A DNA stretch of 41,065 nucleotides, taken from NCBI GenBank assembly GCA_944393125.1, contig CALXZB010000011.1:1-41065 (forward strand), written 5' to 3'. Numbering within the stretch: the first letter of the stretch is position 1; each line of letters begins with the position of its first letter. Below, one piece after another: positions 23,725 through 33,500 of the stretch. The DNA comes from an uncultured Clostridia bacterium. Lineage in GTDB: Bacteria; Bacillota; Clostridia; TANB77; CAG-508. The position numbers were made by a program, and so were the translations under genes. The notes under the pieces were generated by a model. That model saw nothing but the letters and a program-made list of their open reading frames with translations, was not told the DNA's origin and made no database searches.

Positions 23725-24650
23725 TTCCTTTCAAATATTCTTAATTTTGCACTTTGTGATCTTGAATTTTCTTCTTGTTCTTCTTTTGTTGCTATTATTG
23801 GTTTTTTATTTATTATTTTTCCTTTTGAAATTGCCCCACATACACAGTAAGGTAAATCTTTAGGACATGTACATTTTCCTTGTGCATCTATATATGCATT
23901 TTTTACAGCTCTATCTTCTAATGAATGGAATGTTATTACACATAATCTTCCTCCACTTTTTAAAAGATCAATGCAATTTTGTATTGTATTATATAATGGT
24001 TTTATCTCATCATTTACTTCTATCCTTATTGCTTGAAAAGTTCTCTTTGCAGGATGTCCTTCTTTTTTTGAAAATGATGGTAATGATTTTTCAATTATTT
24101 TAACTAATTCTTCTGTTGTTTCTATTTCTTTATTTTTTCTGTATTCACATATATTCTTAGCAATTTGTCTTGAAAATCTTTCTTCACCATATTCATAAAT
24201 AATATTAGCAAGTTTTTCTTCACTATATTTATTTATTATTTCTTTTGCTGTTAATTTTTGAGATTTATCCATTCTCATATCTAATTCATTATTGCCTAAA
24301 TAACTAAATCCTCTTTTTTTCTCATCTAATTGATAAGATGATACACCTAAGTCTAGTAAAATTCCATCAACTTCTTTTATTTTTAATTCTTCAAGAATTT
24401 CTTTTATTTCATCATGATTTCCATGTATATATTTTACGTTTTCAAATTGTTTTAAGTTTTCTCTTGCAGCTTTTAGTGCATCATCATCTCTATCAATTCC
24501 AATAAGTAAACCTTTAGGTGATAATTTTTTTAATATTTCTTTACTGTGCCCAGCACCACCTAAAGTTCCATCTACATATATTCCATCTTTTTTTATGTTT
24601 AACCCATCTATAGTTTCTTTTAATAATACAGGTTTGTGCTTAAATTCCAA
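23721..24650 (-). CDS. rsmH: 16S rRNA (cytosine-1402-N4)-methyltransferase RsmH (MraW)
   Basis: SAM-dependent enzyme that methylates C1402 in the ribosomal P site. The SAM motif YVDGTLGGAGHSKEIL is at about 25-40. GIDRDDDAL, DGILLDLGVSSYQLDE, RGFSY, AFQAIRIEVNDE and VITFHSLEDR are all family signatures. The 309 residues are standard. The start is TTG with AGAGGTG 8 bases upstream. It is separated from mraZ by an unusual 165-base spacer. Confidence 0.96.
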   Translation of the reverse strand: MEFKHKPVLLKETIDGLNIKKDGIYVDGTLGGAGHSKEILKKLSPKGLLIGIDRDDDALKAARENLKQFENVKYIHGNHDEIKEILEELKIKEVDGILLDLGVSSYQLDEKKRGFSYLGNNELDMRMDKSQKLTAKEIINKYSEEKLANIIYEYGEERFSRQIAKNICEYRKNKEIETTEELVKIIEKSLPSFSKKEGHPAKRTFQAIRIEVNDEIKPLYNTIQNCIDLLKSGGRLCVITFHSLEDRAVKNAYIDAQGKCTCPKDLPYCVCGAISKGKIINKKPIIATKEEQEENSRSQSAKLRIFERK

Positions 24651-24675
24651 ATTTTCACCTCTTTTTATTAATTTA

Positions 24676-24701
24676 AGCTGGAGCTTATTATATCCCCAGC
24701 T
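24676..24701. other. Stem-loop in the mraZ-rsmH spacer
   Basis: On the minus strand AGCTGGGG pairs with CTCCAGCT around an AT-rich loop, 8 base pairs with one G-T. No T-run follows, so it is not a terminator. Between it and mraZ lies an A-rich stretch with the repeat ATCTTTTGTATTTT (plus strand, about 24731-24760) and degenerate copies. No coding frame was seen in the spacer. Confidence 0.5.
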
Positions 24702-24815
24702 GCTTGTCTTATGTTTTTTGTTCCTTGGAATTTATCTTTTGTATTTTTATCTTTTGTATTTTAATTTTTTCCTTTGTACTTTTGTCTTTAGTATTTTTAT
24801 ATAAACTTTTGCAAG

Positions 24816-25241
24816 TTATATACCTAACATTGTCATATTTTCTGCAATTTCGTCTGCAGAAATATTTTCATCACATTTTTCCCAGGTATTCTTATCCCAA
24901 ATTTCTAATCTAGTTCCTACTCCTATTATCATAGCTTCTTTATCTAACTTAGCTGCTTCTCTTAAATTTGATGGTATTAGAAATCTTCCTTGCTTGTCTA
25001 TTTCACACTCTGTTGCACCTGATAAGAAAAACCTAACAAAATTTCTTGCATTTTTATCTGATAGTGGAAGTGCTTTTAATTTTGTTTCAAAGTTTAGCCA
25101 CTCATTGATTGAAAAAACAAATAAACATCCGTCTAGTCCTTTGGTTATAATAAATTTTTCTCCTATGTCTTGTCTTAGTTTTGATGGCATTATTAGTCTT
25201 CCTTTAACATCCAGAGAATGTTCATATTCACCAATCAACAA
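24816..25241 (-). CDS. mraZ: Transcriptional regulator MraZ
   Basis: A 141-residue protein with two SpoVT-AbrB-like halves: [24 protein letters not shown] (about 3-26) and [22 protein letters not shown] (about 76-97). MraZ binds repeats in its own promoter and controls the division cluster. The start is TTG, followed by a second TTG, with GAGGTGA about 8 bases upstream; the family N-terminus begins exactly here. It heads the mraZ-rsmH-ftsL cluster. Confidence 0.95.
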   Translation of the reverse strand: MLIGEYEHSLDVKGRLIMPSKLRQDIGEKFIITKGLDGCLFVFSINEWLNFETKLKALPLSDKNARNFVRFFLSGATECEIDKQGRFLIPSNLREAAKLDKEAMIIGVGTRLEIWDKNTWEKCDENISADEIAENMTMLGI

Positions 25242-25262
25242 TTTAGCTTCACCTCACTTTTA

Positions 25263-25324
25263 CCACTTCGTACCACTTTTCTCCACTTCGATACAATAAT
25301 AATACATTTTTTTTTAATTTGCAA
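25263..25324 (-). promoter_or_regulatory. mraZ promoter and three MraZ-binding repeats
   Basis: On the minus strand AAGTGG occurs three times at exact 10-base spacing (25288-25283, 25278-25273, 25268-25263), with a weaker fourth copy near 25259. This matches the phased GTGG repeats known to bind MraZ. TTGCAA (25324-25319), 17 bases and TATTAT (25301-25296) form a promoter whose start would fall just at the first repeat. Binding there would block initiation or early elongation. Confidence 0.75.
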
Positions 25325-25362
25325 GTATTTTTTTAAAATTTTTTAAAGTTTTTTCAAAATAA

Positions 25363-25410
25363 AAAACATAAATTCGCTTACTCTCTCTTGAGTTTGCAAA
25401 CTTATGTTTT
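25363..25410 (-). terminator. Terminator downstream of the cysteine desulfurase gene
   Basis: AAAACATAA..TTtGC pairs with GCgAA..TTATGTTTT on the minus strand, followed by a T-run. It isolates the cysteine desulfurase transcript from the mraZ promoter. Confidence 0.7.
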
Positions 25411-25412
25411 GT

Positions 25413-26540
25413 TTATATGATCTTTTTTAGGTTATTTATAAAGTAATCAATTTCCTCAAATGTATTATTTTCACTAAATGTAATCCTTATTGCTGAATCT
25501 ATATATTTTTGTGGAATCTTTATTGCTTTTAAAACATGTGATGGAAATGTATTACCTGATGAACATGCTGATCCACTAGAAACACAAATTCCAACTTCAT
25601 CTAATTTATAAATTAATTTAGAAGCATTTGCTCCTTCAATTGATATATTAACATTTCCTGGTAAACGTTCTTCTAATGTCCCATTTATTATAAATCTATT
25701 AGGAATTTCTTTTTTTAGTTTTATTATGCAATAATCTCTTAGTCTTTTTAAATTCCTAATATGTTTTTCCATATTTCTATCAGCAATTTCACAAGCTTTT
25801 CCTAGTCCCACTATACCAGCAACATTTTCTGTTCCTGCTCTCATATCTTTTTCTTGATGACCACCATCAACAATCTTTTTTAGCTTAATTTCATTTTTCT
25901 TATATAAAGCACCAATTCCTTTAGGTGCACCTAATTTGTGTCCTGATATAGAAAGCATATCAATTCCGATTTTCTTTACATCTATTGGCATATTACCAAT
26001 CGCTTGAACAGCATCTGTATGAAATGCTATATTATATGAATGTGCTATTTTTGCTATCTTTTCTAATGGTTGAATTGTCCCTATTTCGTTATTAGCACTC
26101 ATAATACTTATTAATATTGTTGATGGTTTTATGCTTTTTTCTAAATCTTCTAATTTAATTATTCCACTTTCATCAACATCTATATATGATATTTCAAAGC
26201 CTTCTTTTTCTAAACTTCTACAAGTTTCTATAATTGCTGGATGTTCGATTTTTGATGTTATTATATGATTACCTCTTTTTTTATTTTCATATACAAATCC
26301 CTTTATTGCTAAATTATCACTTTCGCTCCCTCCTGCAGTAAAAAAAATTTCATCTTGATCACAGTTTAATAATTTAGCAACTTGTGCTCTTGCTTTTTCT
26401 ATCGCTTGTTTAGATTTTCTTCCTAATGAATATAAAGATGATGCATTTCCATATTCACTTGTTAAAAATGGTATCATTTCATCTAATACTTCTGTTTTAA
26501 TTCTTGTTGTTGCACTATTATCAAAATATATAACTTTCAT
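25413..26540 (-). CDS. Cysteine desulfurase (NifS/IscS family)
   Basis: PLP enzyme releasing sulfur from cysteine as a persulfide for Fe-S clusters or tRNA thiolation. YFDNSATT is at the N-terminus. The PLP lysine is in SISGHKLGAPKG (about residue 203). The active-site Cys is in CVSSGSACSSGN (about 325), a long mobile-loop form typical of group I enzymes. The 375-residue length fits. No iscU or mnmA neighbour is in the window, so the sulfur acceptor is unknown. An inverted repeat lies immediately upstream (26550-26579). Confidence 0.9.
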   Translation of the reverse strand: MKVIYFDNSATTRIKTEVLDEMIPFLTSEYGNASSLYSLGRKSKQAIEKARAQVAKLLNCDQDEIFFTAGGSESDNLAIKGFVYENKKRGNHIITSKIEHPAIIETCRSLEKEGFEISYIDVDESGIIKLEDLEKSIKPSTILISIMSANNEIGTIQPLEKIAKIAHSYNIAFHTDAVQAIGNMPIDVKKIGIDMLSISGHKLGAPKGIGALYKKNEIKLKKIVDGGHQEKDMRAGTENVAGIVGLGKACEIADRNMEKHIRNLKRLRDYCIIKLKKEIPNRFIINGTLEERLPGNVNISIEGANASKLIYKLDEVGICVSSGSACSSGNTFPSHVLKAIKIPQKYIDSAIRITFSENNTFEEIDYFINNLKKII

Positions 26541-26549
26541 ATTATCACC

Positions 26550-26579
26550 TTACTCTCTTTTCGTATTATATGAGAGTAA
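26550..26579. promoter_or_regulatory. Inverted repeat around a -10 upstream of the cysteine desulfurase gene
   Basis: TTACTCTC (26550-26557) and GAGAGTAA (26572-26579) are perfect 8-base arms with a 14-base centre. On the minus strand the centre holds TATAAT. The repeat ends 10 bases before the ATG. This is either an operator for a dimeric repressor or an mRNA hairpin. The -35 region is weak. Confidence 0.4.
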
Positions 26580-26604
26580 AGATAAAAAGTTTTATAATTT
26601 CACA

Positions 26605-27456
26605 TTATTTTATCATTTTTTTTATTTTATCTATGTTTTGAATAACTGTGTCATATCCAAATTTATAACATTTATCCAATTTATCTATATCAAGTAGTCC
26701 TGCTCTATCTGTTGGAACTGTTAAAATATAGTCACTTTCTTCTAAACCTCTTTCTGATAGTTTATTTCCCATTATATCTAGTGTTTTCATTAAAATATCC
26801 ATAATGTCACTATTAGGTTCAACTTCATCAGCTTTAAAATTAACAGCAATAATTTTTTGATTATATATTTCTTTTAATGGCAAAATAGGAATATTGTCTA
26901 ATGCTCCCCCATCCATAAACATATGCTTTTTAAATTCACAAGGACAGAAAAAAGCTGGAAAACTACTACTAGCTCTTACAGCTTTTCCTATTTCTATTTC
27001 TGTTATATATTCATCATTTACATTATTTTTAGGAGCACAGTTTGTAAATATATATTCTTTGGCTTCTGAAATATCTACTGCCGGAATTACTAATGGCATT
27101 TTTATATCACTGATTACTCTGATATTTTTTCTTGAAGCTAATTCATTACACATTTTTTCTAATGATGTTCCATCATTAAATCCAGACATTCCTATTTTCT
27201 TATTTTTTACAAAATTGCCTATACCATTTATTATTGGACCATTCCCAATATTAATTATTTCTTTAGCATATTTTTTAAATAATACATATATATAATATGG
27301 TTTATATCCCATTGCATATAAGGCTGCAACTATACTTCCTGCACTAGTTCCTCCTATTGCATCTATTTTTATTTTGTGTTCTTCCAATGCTTTAAGTACT
27401 CCTGCATGTGCAATTCCTCTAATTCCTCCTCCAGCTAAAGCTATACCTATCCCCAT
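26605..27456 (-). CDS. Patatin-like phospholipase (RssA type)
   Basis: A 283-residue bacterial patatin. Oxyanion motif GGGIRG (9-14), nucleophile elbow GGTSAG with Ser38, and the catalytic Asp in MDGGALDNIP (about residue 181) form the Ser-Asp dyad. There is no signal peptide, so it is probably cytoplasmic and acts on acyl lipids; the natural substrate is unknown. GGAGG lies 7 bases before ATG. It sits 64 bases upstream of the cysteine desulfurase gene, with no evident functional link. Confidence 0.88.
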   Translation of the reverse strand: MGIGIALAGGGIRGIAHAGVLKALEEHKIKIDAIGGTSAGSIVAALYAMGYKPYYIYVLFKKYAKEIINIGNGPIINGIGNFVKNKKIGMSGFNDGTSLEKMCNELASRKNIRVISDIKMPLVIPAVDISEAKEYIFTNCAPKNNVNDEYITEIEIGKAVRASSSFPAFFCPCEFKKHMFMDGGALDNIPILPLKEIYNQKIIAVNFKADEVEPNSDIMDILMKTLDIMGNKLSERGLEESDYILTVPTDRAGLLDIDKLDKCYKFGYDTVIQNIDKIKKMIK

Positions 27457-27517
27457 AGAAAACCTCCATAATAATTATATTTATTAAAATTATTAACTGT
27501 TTTCTATTTTTTAAACT

Positions 27518-28915
27518 TTATTTATCTATAATTTTTCCATTTGTATCAAGTATTATTTCTTGTTCATCATTATATACTTTAAATCCATTTTCTAAATATT
27601 CTATATTAGCATTAGCAATTTCTTTAATTAAATTAAATTCTTTATCATAAAAAATAGTTTTATCTGTGTTAAATTCTACTGCTTGTATTACTAAGGTTCC
27701 TTTGACTTTTTGAATTATGTCATATTTATATTCGATTATTAAATTTTCTTGTGAGTCTATTATTCCTGATTTATCCGTTTCATTTGTTGCTATAAAATAA
27801 TTGTCATATATAAATTCAAGATATTTATATTTTCCTTTAGAGATTTCTTCCATGTTATTATTTAAAATAGAATAATATCCTCCTTCATTTTTTATAAAAT
27901 ATTCTTTTGAAGCAGTTTTTTGAATTATTGTTTCATAATTAATATCAACTTCTAGTCCATTTGTATCCCAAACCTTTTTTTCTTCATCCTTTAATGTATA
28001 TATGTACAACCCATTTACCTTTAGTTCATTATATTCTGCTTTTAAAATTTCTTTTCCTTTTAAACTTATTGCTCCATATTTTCCTGTTCTTTCTACTATG
28101 AATATTTCTAAATCTGAATTATATTCAATGTTTTGATATTGAGTATTAATTATTTTATTATTATTCACAAATATCCCATACTGTCCATTTTTTGCTACAA
28201 TCAAATAACTTTCCTCACTTTGAATTTGTGTTAATCTTGTTATTTGGTTATATTCTTCTGTTAATACTTGTATTCCTTCACTGTCATAATATCCATATCT
28301 ATATCCATCTTCTGTTGTTATTTTTACAATATATCCTGATTTTTGATATTTATATTCTTCTGTATAATATTCATCAGATTGTATAGAATCATATTTTATT
28401 TTTATTTTTGTTTTTCCTTTTTCATCTAAAATTCCAAATTTTTCATTTTCTCTTACTACTACTTCTCCACCTTTAAATCCTAAACTGAAAATTTCATCAT
28501 ATTTAGCAGATGTTATAACATTTCCTGTAATTCCAAGTAATCCTAATTTTTCTTTATCTTGATATATTAAAATATTTTTTTCATACTCACCATTTGATAT
28601 TTCTATTACTTCAACATTTTCATATTGAGTAAAAATTTCGTTGTTTTTTTCATTTACAAATTTCTGATTTTCTCCATTTTCACATAAAAATACTGCTCTA
28701 TGAGGATTTGGAATAATAATATTCTCATATTGTGGCTCAATTATTGTATTTCCGTTTTTAGATATTCCCTTTTTACCATTTTCATCAATTACTGAATAAT
28801 TTATTGATGTATCTTCAGTATCTTCTATTTTTTTTCTGTTGGGTATATATATAGATATACATAAACTTATTATAATTATTATACAACTTAAAATTATAGT
28901 TACTTTTTTTGACAT
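27518..28915 (-). CDS. Membrane-anchored WG-repeat protein
   Basis: A 465-residue protein with one N-terminal membrane segment (about 4-24) and a long beta-rich outer part. About ten imperfect WG/KWG-type repeats are seen, for example ENGKKGISKNGNTIIEPQYE, QDKEKLGLLGITGNVITSAK, GKYGAISLKGKEILKAEYNE and DKSGIIDSQENLIIEYKYD. The unit is roughly 40 residues and usually folds as a propeller-like or solenoid array. Function is unknown; binding at the cell surface is a guess. GAGGTAAATAT precedes ATG. Divergent from asnS. Confidence 0.85.
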   Translation of the reverse strand: MSKKVTIILSCIIIIISLCISIYIPNRKKIEDTEDTSINYSVIDENGKKGISKNGNTIIEPQYENIIIPNPHRAVFLCENGENQKFVNEKNNEIFTQYENVEVIEISNGEYEKNILIYQDKEKLGLLGITGNVITSAKYDEIFSLGFKGGEVVVRENEKFGILDEKGKTKIKIKYDSIQSDEYYTEEYKYQKSGYIVKITTEDGYRYGYYDSEGIQVLTEEYNQITRLTQIQSEESYLIVAKNGQYGIFVNNNKIINTQYQNIEYNSDLEIFIVERTGKYGAISLKGKEILKAEYNELKVNGLYIYTLKDEEKKVWDTNGLEVDINYETIIQKTASKEYFIKNEGGYYSILNNNMEEISKGKYKYLEFIYDNYFIATNETDKSGIIDSQENLIIEYKYDIIQKVKGTLVIQAVEFNTDKTIFYDKEFNLIKEIANANIEYLENGFKVYNDEQEIILDTNGKIIDK

Positions 28916-28994
28916 ATATTTACCTCTTTCGTTTTTTTGATAATTTTATTTTACTATTACAAGTTAGTTTTTTCAATATTTTTTAATATTTTCC

Positions 28995-29023
28995 TTGTTT
29001 TTTTTTATATCATATTGTATAAT
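28995..29023 (+). promoter_or_regulatory. Promoter for asnS
   Basis: TTGTTT (28995-29000), 17 bases, TATAAT (29018-29023). The leader of about 75 bases contains an inverted repeat, GCTATTTAG (29051-29059) and CTAAATTAGC (29071-29080), but no T-box signature. Confidence 0.5.
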
Positions 29024-29105
29024 CTTTACATAAAAATTTAAAACATAATTGCTATTTAGCATTTAAAAAACTAAATTAGCACTATTGATAAGAAGGGATG
29101 ATTTT

Positions 29106-30494
29106 ATGAGTAATTTAGTTATTAAAGATTTATTTAACAATCTATCTAACTATGCTAATAAAACTGTAGTTTTAGAAGGATGGGTTAAAACTGTTAGAGA
29201 CTCAAAAACATTTGGTTTTATTGAGTTAAATGATGGCTCTTTTTTTAAAAATGTACAAATTGTTTTTACAGATAAACTATCAAATTTTTCAGAACTTGTA
29301 AAACTTACTATAAGTTCTGCAATTAAAGTTACAGGTATTGTACTTATAACAGAAAATGCAAAGCAACCATTTGAAATTCAGGCAACTGAAATAATAATAG
29401 AAAGTTTAAGTCCTGCAGATTATCCTCTTCAAAAGAAGAGACATTCTTTTGAATATTTACGTACTATTGCACATTTGCGACCAAGAACAAATACTTTTAA
29501 TGCTGTTTTTAGAATTAGAAGTGTTGCTGCTTTTGCAATACATGAATATTTTCAATCAAAAGGTTATGTATATGTTAATACACCAATTATAACATGTGCT
29601 GACTGTGAAGGTTCTGCAGAAATGTTTAAATTAACAACACTTGATACAGATAAACCACTTCCAATAAAAGATGGAAAAACAGATTATTCAGAAGATTTAT
29701 TTGGAAAAAAAGCATTTATTACTGGTTCTGGGCAATTACATGGTGAAACATTTGCTCAAGCTTTTGGTAAAATTTATACTTTTGGACCTACATTAAGAAG
29801 TGAAAATTCTAATACAAAAACTCATGCAAATGAATTTTGGATGATAGAACCAGAAATATCATTTTGTGATTTAAATGAATTAATGAATATTGAAGAAGAT
29901 TGTTTAAAATATATTGTTAAAACTGTTTTAGAAAAATGCCCTGAAGAATTAGAATTTTGCGATAAATTTTTAGAAAACGGATTAATTGATAAACTAACAA
30001 AATTAATCAATTCAAATTTCGTAAGAATAGATCATAAAGAAGTAGTTGATATTTTAAAAAAGGCTGATAGAAAATGGGAATTTCAACCAGATTATGATGA
30101 AGATTTAGCAAAAGAACATGAAAAATATATAACAGAATACTTTAATGGACCTGTTTTTGTAAAAAATTGGCCTAAAGATATAAAATCATATTATATGAAA
30201 GTAAATCCTGATGGAAAAACAGTTGCTGCTGTTGATCTTGAAGTTCCTGGTGCTGGAGAAATTATGGGTGGCTCTCAAAGAGAAGAAAATTATGATAAAC
30301 TATGTGCTCGTATGAAAGAAATGGGAATTGAAACAGAACCACTATATTGGTATTTGGATCTTCGTAAATATGGAACTGATATTCATTCAGGTTTTGGTCT
30401 TGGATTTGAAAGATTACTTATGTATATAACTGGAATAGAAAATATCAGAGATGTTATTCCTTTCCCAAGAACACCTAACAATTGTGATTTTTAA
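29106..30494 (+). CDS. asnS: Asparaginyl-tRNA synthetase
   Basis: Class II synthetase charging tRNA-Asn. The N-terminal OB domain (NKTVVLEGWVKTVRDSKTFGFIEL) is followed by HLRPRTNTFNAVFRIRS, ADCEGSAEMFKL and TFGPTLRSENSNTKTHANEFWMIEPE (motif 2 region). The C-terminal motif 3 is GFGLGFERLLMYITG, ending PFPRTPNNCDF. The frame is open from a TTG at 29085, but the ATG at 29106 is chosen because GAAGGGA lies 7 bases upstream and the family begins here. This gives 462 residues. Confidence 0.95.
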   Translation: MSNLVIKDLFNNLSNYANKTVVLEGWVKTVRDSKTFGFIELNDGSFFKNVQIVFTDKLSNFSELVKLTISSAIKVTGIVLITENAKQPFEIQATEIIIESLSPADYPLQKKRHSFEYLRTIAHLRPRTNTFNAVFRIRSVAAFAIHEYFQSKGYVYVNTPIITCADCEGSAEMFKLTTLDTDKPLPIKDGKTDYSEDLFGKKAFITGSGQLHGETFAQAFGKIYTFGPTLRSENSNTKTHANEFWMIEPEISFCDLNELMNIEEDCLKYIVKTVLEKCPEELEFCDKFLENGLIDKLTKLINSNFVRIDHKEVVDILKKADRKWEFQPDYDEDLAKEHEKYITEYFNGPVFVKNWPKDIKSYYMKVNPDGKTVAAVDLEVPGAGEIMGGSQREENYDKLCARMKEMGIETEPLYWYLDLRKYGTDIHSGFGLGFERLLMYITGIENIRDVIPFPRTPNNCDF

Positions 30495-30531
30495 AAAAAG
30501 CTGACATTTATAAAATGCCAGCTTTTTTTTA
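30493..30531. terminator. Bidirectional terminator between asnS and the glucan synthase gene
   Basis: AAAAAAAGCTG-a-CATTT and AAATG-c-CAGCTTTTTTT form a long stem with T-runs on both strands, separating convergent genes. Confidence 0.9.
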
Positions 30532-33500
30532 CATTATAACTTCAATATTGAAAATCTTCCCAGAACTATCAAGTTCAATCTTATTTTCAACTTGATATCC
30601 GTTTAAATTTACAGTAGTAACTCCTTTGTTTTTTCTATTTGGATTTTTAATCTTAATATTATATATACTTTCTCCATATTTATATTTAATTTCAAATTCT
30701 TTCCAGTCTTTTGGAATACATGGATTAAAACTCATAATACTGTGGCTTATTTTTAGTCCAAGTATATATTCTATTCCAGCCAAATAATACCAACTACTTG
30801 AACCTGTATACCAAGTCCATCCACCTGTACCTGATAAATTTTGTGCTCCATATACATCAGCCGCAATAACATACGGCTCTACTTTATATTTGTTTGCAGA
30901 TTCCTTTGTTCTTGAATGTTCAATTGGTGTTATCATCCTATATAATTCAACAGCTTTATCTCCTTTTCCTAATATTGCTTCTGCAATAATTGCCCAAATT
31001 GCAGCATGTGTATATTGTCCTCCATTTTCTCTAACTCCTGGTACATATGCTTTTATATATCCTGGTTCTAATTTACTCTTTTCAAAAGGAGGGTCTAAAA
31101 GTTTAATTATTCCATTTTCTTTATCAATCAAATGATTTTCCAAGCTTTCTATTGCTTGTATTTGTTTTGCTTCTTCACCTGCTCCTGATATTACAGACCA
31201 GCTTTGAGCTATACTATCAATTTTACATTCTTCATTTTCCATACTACCATATACATCACCATTATCAGCAAATGCTCTTTTAAACCATCTTCCATCCCAT
31301 GCATTTGCATTTAAATTTTGTTTAAGAATCTTAGCAGTATCTTCATATTTTTTTGTTAATTCTTCTTCTTTTTTATAATCTGTTATTTTACTAAATGCCT
31401 TTAAAATCATATATAAGAAAAATCCTAGCCAAACACTTTCTCCTTTTTCATTTGGTCCTATATTACTAAAACCATCATTCCAATCTCCTATTCCAATTTT
31501 AGGCAGTCCATTTTCACCAAAATTACAAGCTTTGTTTATTGCTCTTTTACAGTGTTCATAAATTGTTTCTTTTATATTACTCTCTCTAAACACATCATAA
31601 CGTTCTTTTTCTTCATCTAATAGTTCTTTTCCATCTAAATAATTAGTTTCTATATCCAAAATACTGTAATCACCGGTATATTCTATATATTTGATTACCA
31701 TATATGGTAGCCATAGTAAGTCATCTGAAAACTTAGTCCTAATTCCTCTATTATTTTCTTCATGCCACCAATGTTCAACATCACCTTCAACAAATTGATG
31801 TTTACTATGCATAATTATCTGATTATATAAAAATTTAGGTTCTAAAAATTTTATTCCCATAGCATCTTGCAGTTGATCTCTAAATCCAAAAGCACCACCT
31901 GATTGATAAAATCCACTTCTAGCCAATAATCTACTACTAATTGTTTGATAGGTTATCCATCCATTTAGCATGATGTTTAGTGATTCATATGGAGTTTTAA
32001 CTTGAACTCTTCCTAATAATTCGCTCCATTTATATTTAACTTTTTCTAATTCATCACTGCAGTTTTGAACTTTAGAATATTTATAAGCAATATCTTTTGC
32101 CATTATTAAGTTTTCTTCAGCTCCTAAAACAATTGAAATTTTTTTATTAGAAAAGCTTTCTATTTCAACTTCTATTTGAATGGCTATACAAGATTTTTTA
32201 CTAATCCCACTATCATTATCTAACTTTGTCTGAATAATTCCTTCTGGGTTTATAATTCCTTCTTTTCCAAAGAAGAAATTTTTATTTCCTGTAAATGAAA
32301 TAATTTTTTCACTGCTTGAAATATAAATCATATTATTAAATTCGTTGGTATTATACAAATTTTGTGCAAATATAATATTAGAATTTTCATCATGTTTTAG
32401 CTTTATATAGCTATCTGTTTTAATTTCGTCTTCTCCTATTACTGGTTTAATATAATAAAAAATTTCAATTTTTTTCTTTTTTGGTGTATTATTTTTTAAA
32501 GTTAATATATTTATTTTTGCACTGTCTTGCCTTGGGACAAAAACTTCTAACTCTTGCATTAAGTCATTACTAGAATGAATATATTTTGCATATCCAAAAC
32601 CATATATACAATAATAGTTTTTTTCATCAGTGCTTGGCATTGCAGTAACACTCCATATTTTTTGACTTTCTTCATCTTTAATATATATTATTTCAGATGG
32701 AATATTCAAAGATGCACTATTATTCCAACTAGTAATTCTATTTAACCTACTATTTTTATACCAAGTATAGCCTCCTCCACTTTCAGTAACAACAGTTCCA
32801 AATTTATCATTTGATAATATATGACTCCATATTGTTGGCAATTGATTATCTTTATTAATTTTAATTAAATATTCTTTTCCATCTTCTGAAAATGCTCCAT
32901 ATTCATTATAATATTTTAGATTTTGAATATTATCGAAAATATTTATATCATTTGTTTCATCCTTTTTTAATTTAACATTTTCTTTTTCTCTAATAATTCT
33001 GTAATTTCCTTGTACTTCTTCTTCCATATCTTTTATAATATTTTCTAAATTTCCTAAATGACTGTCTATAACTAATGATGATAAAAATTTTATCATATTT
33101 ACATCTTGAATATCCATTTCATTTTTTGAAAGAACAAAAATTCCTCCTCTTGTATTTTTCAAAAATGCTTGATGAGTATTTAATATAGCACTTTCAATTT
33201 CATCTCTTATATAATTCTCATAACTATAATTTTCTTCATGAATTATTACAAGCTCAATTTTTATATTCCTAATTCTGAAAAATTCATATGCTTTTAATAT
33301 TTGTCTAATAACATATATATCATTTACGTATTTAATAGTAACTGTTATAATCGGAAAATCTCCTGAGATTCCATATTTCCATAAGTCTTTTTGTTGATAT
33401 ATTTTATATCCTAATTTAATATTGTTTTTTACAGGATTATCAAATATCAAATATGATAAAATTGTTTGATAAACATCCATGTCTTTTCCTTTTATTTCAA

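Noticed and set aside
24729-24800. Short tandem repeats suggesting a CRISPR-like or satellite element.
   Set aside because: Only two clear copies of about 15 bases in very AT-rich sequence, with no spacers and no cas genes.
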